A DNA stretch of 64,000 nt. Origin: Alicyclobacillaceae bacterium (GTDB taxonomy: Bacteria; Bacillota; Bacilli; Kyrpidiales; Kyrpidiaceae). Made by a program: the position numbers and the translations under genes. Below, piece by piece: positions 44,915-52,414 of the stretch (its first letter is position 1; each line of letters starts with the position of its first letter). The DNA lies in assembly GCA_029961045.1 (NCBI GenBank), contig JASBVN010000008.1:37574-101573 (forward strand), read 5' to 3'. Under the pieces are notes generated by a model that was not told the origin of the DNA, did no database searches, and saw only the letters and a list, made by a program, of their open reading frames with translations.

Positions 44915-45608
44915 GCGCCTGGTGGACAGTTTCCGGTTTGCGGCCGACGGGGTGGTCCACGCCCTGCGGACCCAGCGCAATATGCGGATTCACTTTGTGA
45001 TGGCGGCCGCTGCGCTCACGGCGGCGCTTTTTTTTCAACTGTCCAAAGTGGAATTGTTGCTGGTGTTCGTCTCGATTTCCTTTGTCATCGGCGCGGAGTT
45101 GTTTAACACCGCCGTCGAGGCGGTGGTGGACCTGGCGGCGCCCCAGTACCACCCTTTGGCACGGATCGCCAAGGATGCAGCCGCGGCGGCCGTACTTCTG
45201 TCGGCCGTCAACGCCCTGGTGGTCGGATATTTCGTCTTTTTCGACAAGATCGACTCCGGGATGTGGCGAACTCTTCAGGGGATGCGGCGCGAACCGGCGT
45301 ACGTCACCTTTGTCGCCCTCGGGTTGGTGATGGCCGCCGGATTCGCCGGCAAGGCGAAGAGCCGGGCCCGAAATTATTTTCAAGGCGGGATGCCGAGCAT
45401 TCACACGGCGGTGGCCTTTTGCCTGGCTACGGCAGCCGGATTCCTCAGCCGGAGCGGCACCGCGGCGCTCCTGGAGTTTCTGATCGCCGCCCTGGTGGCC
45501 CAAAGTCGAATCGAAGGGGGCATCCACACCGTGCCGGAGGTGCTGGGCGGCGCGGCTTTGGGAATGGCCGTGGCGGTTGTGGTGTTTTCCCTCTTTCCGG
45601 TGTCCTGA
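44901..45608 (+). CDS. DgkA-type lipid kinase fused to a PAP2-like phosphatase domain
   Basis: The product is 235 aa. Residues 1-115 match DgkA/undecaprenol kinase: FRFAADGVVHALRTQRNMRIH and GAELFNTAVEAVVDL carry the catalytic and metal-binding Glu. Residues 120-235 resemble PAP2 phosphatases: PSIH (165-168) and Ser202-Arg-x5-His (SRIEGGIHTVPE), with Glu for the usual Asp. B. subtilis DgkA has only the kinase part (about 123 aa). The fusion could form and remove lipid phosphates. GTG 44901 overlaps ybeY by 14 bp. The cdd gene that follows dgkA in B. subtilis is absent. Confidence 0.88.
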   Translation: MTGRRRLVDSFRFAADGVVHALRTQRNMRIHFVMAAAALTAALFFQLSKVELLLVFVSISFVIGAELFNTAVEAVVDLAAPQYHPLARIAKDAAAAAVLLSAVNALVVGYFVFFDKIDSGMWRTLQGMRREPAYVTFVALGLVMAAGFAGKAKSRARNYFQGGMPSIHTAVAFCLATAAGFLSRSGTAALLEFLIAALVAQSRIEGGIHTVPEVLGGAALGMAVAVVVFSLFPVS

Positions 45609-45668
45609 AGGGGGTCTCCTCGACCGGGAGAGGTGAACGGGTTAGACTACGGAAAGGAGGTGGAGCCG

Positions 45669-46568
45669 GTGGCGGAAAACGGGTATAAATCGGGGTTTGT
45701 CGCGATCGTCGGCCGGCCGAACGTGGGGAAGTCGACCCTCCTCAACCACCTGCTCGGCACGAAAATCGCCATCATGTCCGACAAACCGCAGACCACCCGC
45801 AACCGGATTCGGGGTGTGCTGACCCGCGAGCAGGGGCAGGTGGTGTTTCTCGATACGCCGGGTGTACACCGGCCGAGGCACCGTTTGGGGGACTACATGA
45901 CGAAGGTGGCGCTGGCGACGCTTCAAGAGGTGGACTTGATCCTGTTTGTGATCGACGTCACCTCCACCTTTGGACCGGATGAACAGGTGATCCTCGATCA
46001 CCTCAGCGGCACCGAAACGCCGGTGTTTCTCATCATCAACAAGGTGGACCTGGTGGAGCCGGAAACCGTGCTTCCGCTGATCGAACGCCACAAAGACCGG
46101 CATCCCTTTGCCGAGATCATCCCGGTTTCGGCGGTGAAAGGCACGAACCTCGACCGGTTGGAGGAACAGATTTTTCGTTATCTGCCGGAGGGACCCCAAT
46201 ACTATCCGCCCGATCAGGTGACCGATCACCCCGAATCCTTTATCATCTCCGAACTGATCAGGGAAAAAGTCCTGCACCTCACCCGGGAGGAGGTCCCCCA
46301 TTCTGTGGCCGTAGTGGTGGAGGAGACAGAGCAGCGGGAAAACGGCGTCTTGTACGTTCGGGCGGTGATCTTTACCGAAAAGGAATCGCAAAAGGCCATC
46401 CTCATCGGAAAGGGAGGAGGCATGTTGAAACAGGTGGGCCAGCTGGCGCGCCGGGAAATGGAAGCCTTGCTGGGAACCCGAATCTATCTGGACTTGTGGG
46501 TGAAGGTCAAAAAGGACTGGCGAAACCGGGAGGCCCTCCTGCGCAGTCTCGGATACCGGGACAATTGA
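45669..46568 (+). CDS. era: GTPase Era
   Basis: The product is 299 aa. G1 GRPNVGKSTLLN, G3 DTPG, G4 NKVD and the C-terminal KH domain (ILIGKGGGMLKQVGQLAR) are present. Era binds the 16S rRNA 3' end during 30S assembly and cooperates with YbeY. GTG 45669 is chosen because AAGGAGGTG lies directly upstream; an ATG-like start at 45633 would precede that site. Confidence 0.97.
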   Translation: MAENGYKSGFVAIVGRPNVGKSTLLNHLLGTKIAIMSDKPQTTRNRIRGVLTREQGQVVFLDTPGVHRPRHRLGDYMTKVALATLQEVDLILFVIDVTSTFGPDEQVILDHLSGTETPVFLIINKVDLVEPETVLPLIERHKDRHPFAEIIPVSAVKGTNLDRLEEQIFRYLPEGPQYYPPDQVTDHPESFIISELIREKVLHLTREEVPHSVAVVVEETEQRENGVLYVRAVIFTEKESQKAILIGKGGGMLKQVGQLARREMEALLGTRIYLDLWVKVKKDWRNREALLRSLGYRDN

Positions 46569-46653
46569 AAGTGGTAAGGATTCTCTCGTATAGCCCCGGC
46601 GCCGCGGGAGACGCTAACGATACCCAGAATCCCACAAGTGAGAGTGATGGATT

Positions 46654-46812
46654 GTGCGGGAATTTTCCTGGCGGTGCTTCCTCAATACCGGCTCGATCGA
46701 CGCCTATTTGCTCTATAAGCAATTTCAGTCCGCGATTCAATCCGCGACGGATCGGGAGGGACGGCGGACGGATCCTCCGCCAGGGGAAGGGGAAACGGGG
46801 TCGAAGGAATGA
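46654..46812 (+). CDS. yqzL: YqzL-like small protein
   Basis: The product is 52 aa and easily missed. Starting at GTG 46654 it reads VREFSWRCFLNTGSIDAYLLY and continues into an acidic tail. The pattern aromatic-W-x2-F-x2-TG-x-ID-x-YLL is that of YqzL, which sits between era and recO in B. subtilis. Its TGA overlaps the recO ATG (ATGA), which supports translation. Function unknown. The Shine-Dalgarno is weak (AGTGAGAGTG). Confidence 0.82.
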   Translation: MREFSWRCFLNTGSIDAYLLYKQFQSAIQSATDREGRRTDPPPGEGETGSKE

Positions 46813-47564
46813 AGCGGAGCGTGGAAGGAATTGTCCTGCGGGGCACCGACTACGGGGAGACCCACCGGGTGGTCACGCTGTTGACGGCGGAATTCGGCAA
46901 GATCGGAGCGATGGCGCGGGGGGCCAACCGGCCCCAGAGCCGCCTGCGGGCTCTGGTCCGGCCCCCCGTTCGGGCGCGGTTCCTGCTGTCGTACACAGGG
47001 CGCGGCATGGGCATCCTCTCCCAAGGGGAATTGATCGACGGATACCGGGCGATTCGGGAAGATTTGTGGAAATACGCCTACTCCGGGTATGCCTTGGAGT
47101 TGGTGGATCGCTTCACCGAAGAGGCCGTGCCCTCTTCGGGTTTGTTTCATTTTGTCGCGCATTGGTTGGAGCAGTTGGCCGCCGGCAAGGACCCGGAGGT
47201 GTTGACCGTCCTGTTGGAGTTGCGGGTGTGCCACTGGGCCGGTGTGCGTCCGGTTCTGGACCGGTGTGCCGGTTGCGGCGAGGCGCTGTCCGAATCGCCG
47301 GTGTTCGACATCGCCGGCGGAGGGCCTCTTTGCCGCCGGTGCGCCCGGGAGCGGCCGGGGGTGGCGATCGGTTCCGGAGTCCCGTCTCTGTTGCGGTTGC
47401 TGCAAGAGGTGCCGGTGGATCGGATCGGGGACATCCGGGTCCGCCCGGAGACCAAGCGACAGATGTCCGACCTGCTGGCGGCCTATTTGGAGCATCATAC
47501 GGGTGTGCGCCTGCGGGGCCGGGAATACATACGGAAACTGGAACAGTACGGCCGGCCGACTTGA
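46809..47564 (+). CDS. recO: DNA repair protein RecO
   Basis: The product is 251 aa. An N-terminal OB-fold (VEGIVLRGTDYGETHRVVTLLTAE, then GAMARGANRPQSRL) is followed by a helical domain and a four-Cys zinc site (CAGCGEA, then CRRC). RecO loads RecA onto SSB-coated DNA with RecR/RecF. The ATG overlaps yqzL. The usual era-yqzL-recO-glyQS order is kept. Confidence 0.95.
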   Translation: MKRSVEGIVLRGTDYGETHRVVTLLTAEFGKIGAMARGANRPQSRLRALVRPPVRARFLLSYTGRGMGILSQGELIDGYRAIREDLWKYAYSGYALELVDRFTEEAVPSSGLFHFVAHWLEQLAAGKDPEVLTVLLELRVCHWAGVRPVLDRCAGCGEALSESPVFDIAGGGPLCRRCARERPGVAIGSGVPSLLRLLQEVPVDRIGDIRVRPETKRQMSDLLAAYLEHHTGVRLRGREYIRKLEQYGRPT

Positions 47565-47589
47565 CGCCGGCCGGTCGATTTGATACCAT
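47561..47589 (+). promoter_or_regulatory. Promoter of the glyQS transcript
   Basis: TTGACG (47561-47566), 17 bp, TACCAT (47584-47589), just before the T-box leader. Confidence 0.5.
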
Positions 47590-47594
47590 CGTGG

Positions 47595-47812
47595 GCGGAA
47601 TTGGATAGGCGGAGCGATGAAGGGTCAATAGTACTCGGGGGCACTTCCTTTCAGCGAGCCGGGGAAGGTGGGAGCCCGGCGGAAGTCCCGGGGAAACGGC
47701 AGCCCGGAGCCCCACGGCGGAAAAGGGGGCCGGCGCGGCGGGCGTCCGGCCAAGTAGGGTGGAACCGCGGGAGGATCGGCCTCTCGTCCCTAATGCGGAC
47801 GGGAGGCTTTTT
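47595..47812 (+). promoter_or_regulatory. T-box riboswitch (glycyl) of glyQS
   Basis: The T-box sequence AGGGTGGAACCGCG lies at 47756-47769. The terminator is GCCTCTCGTCC (47779-47789) paired with GGACGGGAGGC (47797-47807) and T5. Stem I distal features (GAGCCGGGGAAGGTGGGAGC near 47655) are present, and the likely specifier GGC (Gly) is at 47698-47700. Uncharged tRNA-Gly should stabilise the antiterminator and allow glyQS expression. Confidence 0.93.
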
Positions 47813-47846
47813 CGTTGGGACAATCGGAGGCGAAGGAGGAGACGGC

Positions 47847-48698
47847 ATGACCTTTCAGGACATCATCCTGCGCCTGCAACACTTCTGGTCGGAGCAGGGC
47901 TGTGTGTTGGCCCAGCCTTACGACGTGGAGAAGGGCGCAGGCACGATGAATCCCATGACCTTTTTGCGGGTGCTCGGCCCTCGACCGTGGCGGGTGGCTT
48001 ATGTCGAACCTTCCCGGAGACCGGCGGACGGGCGGTACGGAGAGAACCCGAACCGGTTGTATCAGCATCATCAATACCAGGTGATTTTAAAGCCGTCTCC
48101 GGACGACGTGATCGACGTCTATTTGGAGAGCCTCCGGCGATTGGGGATCGACCCGGCGGAACACGACATCCGGTTTGTCGAGGACAACTGGGAGTCTCCC
48201 ACTCTCGGGGCCTGGGGCCTCGGGTGGGAGGTATGGCTCGACGGGATGGAGATCACCCAATTTACGTATTTTCAACAGGTCGGAGGCCTGGACGTCCATC
48301 CGGTGGCGGTGGAGATCACTTACGGTCTGGAGCGACTCGCTTCCTACATTCAGCAGTGCGACAATGTATTCGATCTGGTCTGGGTAGACGGGGTCACGTA
48401 CCGGGACGTGTTCGGTCGGGCGGAATATGAACATTCCAAGTACAGTTTTGAGGTGTCCGACGCGGATCAACTGTTCCGGTGGTTTGCCGATTATGAACGG
48501 GAAGCCCGCCGGGCCCTCGAACAAGGGCTGGTCTTGCCCGCATACGATTATGTGCTGAAATGTTCCCATACATTCAATTTACTGGAAGCCCGAGGGGCGA
48601 TCAGTGTGTCTGAACGGACGGCGTTTATCGGAAGGGTCCGGCAGTTGGCGCGTCTGTGCGCGGAAGCTTACGCGAACGAGGGAGGAGATCGGGAGTGA
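47847..48698 (+). CDS. glyQ: Glycine--tRNA ligase alpha subunit
   Basis: The product is 283 aa. [41 protein letters not shown] and [22 protein letters not shown] are hallmarks of the class II alpha subunit of the tetrameric enzyme. It activates glycine and charges tRNA-Gly with GlyS. ATG 47847 follows a GAAGGAGG site right after the T-box terminator. The stop overlaps the glyS start. Confidence 0.97.
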   Translation: MTFQDIILRLQHFWSEQGCVLAQPYDVEKGAGTMNPMTFLRVLGPRPWRVAYVEPSRRPADGRYGENPNRLYQHHQYQVILKPSPDDVIDVYLESLRRLGIDPAEHDIRFVEDNWESPTLGAWGLGWEVWLDGMEITQFTYFQQVGGLDVHPVAVEITYGLERLASYIQQCDNVFDLVWVDGVTYRDVFGRAEYEHSKYSFEVSDADQLFRWFADYEREARRALEQGLVLPAYDYVLKCSHTFNLLEARGAISVSERTAFIGRVRQLARLCAEAYANEGGDRE

Positions 48699-50782
48699 CT
48701 GCTTCGTTCCTGCTGGAAATCGGAATGGAAGAGTTGCCCGCCCGGTTTGTTTCCCCGGCTCTCGATCAATTAAAACAGCGTGTGGAGGCCTGGCTGGAGG
48801 AGCAGCGGCTGGAACACGGAGAGGTCCGCGTTTTCGGGACGCCGCGCCGGTTGGCCGTCCGCGCGGCGCGGTTGAGCGGGCGTCAGGAGGACCGGGAGGT
48901 AGAGGTGCGCGGCCCTTCTCTCCAAGCGGCGAAGGATCCCGGGGGAAACTGGACGCGGGCCGCGGAAGGATTCGCCCGTTCTCAAGGGGTCCGGCTGGAG
49001 GATCTGGTGGAGCGGGATACGCCCCAGGGGAGGTACGTATTCGCCCGGAAACACATTCCCGGAGCGGATACGGTGGACCTTCTCACAACTTACCTTCCGG
49101 CCCTGATTCAGAGTCTGACGTTTCCCAAGACGATGCGCTGGGGTGACCGGGAGGTCCGGTTTGCCCGCCCGGTGCGCTGGATTGTGGCGCTTTACGGAGA
49201 TCGGGTGATCGACTTCGAATGGGCGGGAGTGCGGAGCGGCGCCCGCACTTACGGACACCGGGCTTTGCATCCGGATCCCGTCGTTCTTCCGGACGCCGAC
49301 GCCTACGAGGAAGTCCTCGAGCGGGCCTTCGTTCTTGTCGACGTCGATCGAAGGCGCAGGGAGATCGAAGAACAGGTGAAGAGGGAAGCCGCTTCCCTGG
49401 GCGGGCGGGCGGTCGTCGACGAAGCGCTCCTGGAGGAGGTGGTTCATCTCGTGGAATGGCCGACCGCCTTTGCCGGACGGTTTGATCCGGCCTTCCTCGA
49501 GGTGCCGCCGGAAGCGATCATGCTGACCATGAAGGAGCACCAGCGTTATTTTCCGGTGGTGCGGGACGACGGTTCCCTCGTGCCGGGGTTCGTAGGGGTC
49601 CGCAACGGAGGTTCTCGCGGCCTTGAGGCGGTCCGGGCGGGGAACGAAAAGGTGCTGCGGGCGAGGTTGGCGGACGCGAAGTTCTTCTACGACGAGGACC
49701 GGAAAATCCGTCCTGAAGAACATATGGAAAAGCTGAAGCAGGTGGTATTCCAGGAAGGGGCGGGATCCCTGTTCGATAAGACCGCCCGGGTGCGGCGGAC
49801 GGCCCGGGCCCTGGCGCGCCGGGTGGCTCTGCCGGCGGGCGAGATGGAAGTGTTGGAACGGGCCGGAGCGATTCTCAAATTCGATCTGGCGACCCATATG
49901 GTTTACGAATTTCCGGAACTCGAGGGGATCATGGGCCGGTATTACGCCCTGGCAGCGGGGGAAACCCGCGAAGTGGCGGAGGCGATCGATCAGCACCACC
50001 GCCCCCGCTGGGCGGGGGACGCGCCGCCCTCCGGACGGGCGGCCGCCCTGTTGGCGGCGGCGGACAAGGCGGACACGCTGTGCGCGTCGTACCTTTCCGG
50101 CATCCGGCCCACCGGATCGGAGGATCCTTATGCCCTGAGGCGTCACGCTCTGGGTTTGCTGCAGATTTTGCGGGTTCACGAATTCCCCCTGGCGATCCGG
50201 GACGTCCTGGATGAAGCGGAACGGGAGCTGGCCGCGGACGGCGTGGTCGCCGGCGGCAGTTGGAGGGCCGAACTGGAAGCCTTTATCGCGGGACGTTTTC
50301 GGACCTGGCTGTTGGAGGAAGGATACCGCTACGACGTGGTGGATGCGGTGTTGCACCGGAGCGGCGATTCCGTAGCCGCGCTCGTCCGGCGAGTCCGGTT
50401 CTATCATGAATTGGCGGAAACGGGCGCGCAAGATCTCCGCGAAACGGCGGAGGCCGCCAAGCGGGTGCACAACTTGGCCAAAAAAGGGGAGGGTTTGGAA
50501 GGTCCCCCTATTCCCGAGCGGTTTGAGGACCGGGCGGAGAGCGAGTTGTTCCAGGCGGCCGAGCGTGCGGAAAGGCGTCTCGCGGAGGCGTCGGCGACGG
50601 CGGATGATGCGGGGGCTCTGAAGGCGCTGCGGGAATTGAGCGGAGCCGTGCACCCGTTTTTGGACCGGGTTACGGTGCTGGCGGAAGACCCCGAAATCCG
50701 GGAGAACCGGTTGAGGTTGCTGCGACGGGTGGCCGCGCTGTATGACTCGGTGATCGATTGGCGCGCCGTCGTCACCGTCTGA
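48695..50782 (+). CDS. glyS: Glycine--tRNA ligase beta subunit
   Basis: The product is 695 aa. The N-terminal [22 protein letters not shown], central HD-like region and C-terminal anticodon-binding (DALR-like) domain fit the beta subunit. It binds tRNA-Gly and completes the alpha2beta2 enzyme. GTG 48695 overlaps the glyQ stop by 4 bp with GGAGGAG upstream. The length is typical (about 680-700 aa). Confidence 0.97.
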   Translation: MTASFLLEIGMEELPARFVSPALDQLKQRVEAWLEEQRLEHGEVRVFGTPRRLAVRAARLSGRQEDREVEVRGPSLQAAKDPGGNWTRAAEGFARSQGVRLEDLVERDTPQGRYVFARKHIPGADTVDLLTTYLPALIQSLTFPKTMRWGDREVRFARPVRWIVALYGDRVIDFEWAGVRSGARTYGHRALHPDPVVLPDADAYEEVLERAFVLVDVDRRRREIEEQVKREAASLGGRAVVDEALLEEVVHLVEWPTAFAGRFDPAFLEVPPEAIMLTMKEHQRYFPVVRDDGSLVPGFVGVRNGGSRGLEAVRAGNEKVLRARLADAKFFYDEDRKIRPEEHMEKLKQVVFQEGAGSLFDKTARVRRTARALARRVALPAGEMEVLERAGAILKFDLATHMVYEFPELEGIMGRYYALAAGETREVAEAIDQHHRPRWAGDAPPSGRAAALLAAADKADTLCASYLSGIRPTGSEDPYALRRHALGLLQILRVHEFPLAIRDVLDEAERELAADGVVAGGSWRAELEAFIAGRFRTWLLEEGYRYDVVDAVLHRSGDSVAALVRRVRFYHELAETGAQDLRETAEAAKRVHNLAKKGEGLEGPPIPERFEDRAESELFQAAERAERRLAEASATADDAGALKALRELSGAVHPFLDRVTVLAEDPEIRENRLRLLRRVAALYDSVIDWRAVVTV

Positions 50783-50812
50783 TATGGACTTTCACCGGCC
50801 CATTTGGGCGGC

Positions 50813-50845
50813 GTCAGCCCCTCTCTTGCAGGCGGAGAGGGGCTG
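50813..50845 (+). terminator. Long-stem hairpin after glyS
   Basis: CAGCCCCTCTC (50813-50823) pairs perfectly with GAGAGGGGCTG (50835-50845). No T run follows, so it may end transcription weakly or protect the glyQS 3' end. Confidence 0.5.
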
Positions 50846-50847
50846 AA

Positions 50848-50861
50848 TTAGTATATACTAA
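50848..50861 (+). promoter_or_regulatory. Palindrome with -10 hexamer before ccpN
   Basis: TTAGTATATACTAA is a perfect 14 bp palindrome containing TATACT (50854-50859). It may be the -10 region and at the same time a repressor operator, possibly autoregulatory. Confidence 0.45.
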
Positions 50862-50937
50862 TAGAGAGATGGAGCTCAAACAGTATAACACATTTTCGCC
50901 GCATGACCGGCCAATTTTGCCACAGGGGCGGTGAACG

Positions 50938-51579
50938 ACGATCGAACTCACCAAGCGTCAGGAGAAGATTTTGGAAATCGTTCGCCGAGAGGGTCCGATC
51001 ACCGGCGAACAAATCGCCGAGCGCCTTCACTTGACCCGCGCGACCTTGCGGCCGGATCTGGCGATTTTGACGATGGCGGGGTATCTGGAGGCGCGCCCGA
51101 GGGTCGGCTATTTTTACGTCGGCCACAAAATGGGCGAGGTGATCGGGGACCGGCTTCGAAAGATGTTGGTGAAGGATTATAAGGCCGTCCCCGTGGTCAT
51201 CGGGGAGTCCATGTCGGTTTACGACGCCATCGTCACGATGTTTTTGGAGGATGTGGGCACTTTGGCCGTCGTCAAGGATCAGGGGATTCTGGTCGGCGTG
51301 GTCTCCCGGAAGGATCTGCTGAAGGTGGCCATCGGCGCCCAGAACCCCCGGGAGGTGCCGGTCGGTTTGGCGATGACCCGGATGCCCAACATCATCACCA
51401 CCACCCCTGAGGAAAACGTGTACGAGGCGGCGAAAAAGCTGATCGATTATCAGATCGATTCGCTTCCGGTGGTGCGCCCAGTGGATCCCGGTGCGAAGCA
51501 ATTCGAGGTCATCGGCCGCTTCACCAAAACGACGATCACCCGCATCTTTGTCGAGCTCGGATCAAACCGGGACCTTTGA
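50938..51579 (+). CDS. ccpN: CcpN/YqzB-type repressor (HTH plus CBS pair), start codon abnormal
   Basis: About 213 aa by similarity. An N-terminal HTH (TIELTKRQEKILEIVRREG, then ITGEQIAERLHLTRATLRPDL) is followed by GYLEARPRVGYFYVG and two CBS domains. CcpN represses gluconeogenic genes in B. subtilis and is encoded before ppsR, as here. The matching frame is closed by TGA at 50932 and has no ATG/GTG/TTG before TTG 50971, which would cut off the first HTH helix. GTG 50931 is well placed but one base out of frame. Either an ATC/ACG start near 50938-50941 or a one-base indel is implied. Confidence 0.85.
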   Translation, partial: TIELTKRQEKILEIVRREGPITGEQIAERLHLTRATLRPDLAILTMAGYLEARPRVGYFYVGHKMGEVIGDRLRKMLVKDYKAVPVVIGESMSVYDAIVTMFLEDVGTLAVVKDQGILVGVVSRKDLLKVAIGAQNPREVPVGLAMTRMPNIITTTPEENVYEAAKKLIDYQIDSLPVVRPVDPGAKQFEVIGRFTKTTITRIFVELGSNRDL

Positions 51580-51598
51580 AGGGAGGATGTCGCCGCTG

Positions 51599-52414
51599 AT
51601 GAGGCGCGGGATTGTGTATGTAGTATCCGACTCGGTCGGAGAGACGGCGGAATTCGTAGTGCGGGCGGCGGCTAGCCAGTTCGACGGCGGCCGGGTGGAG
51701 GTCCACCGGATTTCCTTTGTGGACGACGCGGCGGTCTTGCAAGACATCGTTCAGTCGGCCCGGGAAGATGGGGCGCTGATCGCTTTCACGTTGATCCTGC
51801 CGGAATTGCGCCGGGAGATGACCCGTCTGGCCGACGAAAACGGAGTGATCGCCGTCGACATCATGGGGCCGATGCTGGAAGCTTTCAGCCGTGCGTTCGG
51901 AATGCCGCCCAAACTGCGTCCCGGCTTGGTTCACCAGCTCGACGAGGAGTATTTTCGGCGAGTGGAGGCGGTGGAGTTCGCCGTCAAGTACGACGACGGG
52001 CGGGATCCGAAAGGCTTGCTCCGGGCGGACGTGATTTTGATCGGCGTCTCCCGTACGTCGAAGACGCCCTTGAGCATGTATTTGGCCCATCGCCGCTTGA
52101 AGGTCGCCAATGTGCCCCTTGTTCCGGAGGTGGAGCCGCCGGAGGAGTTGTTCACTTTGCCCCCGCGCAAGATCATCGGCCTGATGATCGATCCGGAGGA
52201 ACTGAACAAGATCCGGACCGAACGATTGCGGTCCTTGGGACTGACGGCCCAGGCGAATTACGCCAACTTGGAGCGGATTCTGGCGGAATTGGAGTATGCG
52301 GAGGGCATTATGAAAAAAATCGGATGTCCGGTGATCGATGTGAGCAACAAAGCAGTGGAGGAGACGGCGAGCATCGTCCTCGACATTCTAAAGCGGGGAG
52401 GGACCCGGGTATGA
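51599..52414 (+). CDS. ppsR: Pyruvate, phosphate dikinase regulatory protein (PpsR/YqfL)
   Basis: The product is 271 aa. RGIVYVVSDSVGETAEFVV, the P-loop-like GVSRTSKTPLSMYLAHR and NKIRTERLRSLG fit the DUF299 bifunctional kinase/pyrophosphorylase. It inactivates PPDK by ADP-dependent phosphorylation of a Thr near the catalytic His and reverses this by phosphorolysis. ATG 51599 is chosen; ATG 51587 directly abuts the Shine-Dalgarno GGGAGG. Its target gene ppdK overlaps its stop by 4 bp. Confidence 0.95.
   Translation: MRRGIVYVVSDSVGETAEFVVRAAASQFDGGRVEVHRISFVDDAAVLQDIVQSAREDGALIAFTLILPELRREMTRLADENGVIAVDIMGPMLEAFSRAFGMPPKLRPGLVHQLDEEYFRRVEAVEFAVKYDDGRDPKGLLRADVILIGVSRTSKTPLSMYLAHRRLKVANVPLVPEVEPPEELFTLPPRKIIGLMIDPEELNKIRTERLRSLGLTAQANYANLERILAELEYAEGIMKKIGCPVIDVSNKAVEETASIVLDILKRGGTRV

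Noticed and set aside
46568..46653. Possible small RNA or attenuator between era and yqzL
   Set aside because: GGATTCT and AGAATCC form only a loose imperfect inverted repeat with no T run; I see nothing else there.
48770..50653. 627-codon open frame antisense to glyS
   Set aside because: glyS on the plus strand is unmistakable. High G/C at third codon positions removes stops from the opposite frame, and the antisense product is low-complexity His/Arg/Pro-rich sequence.
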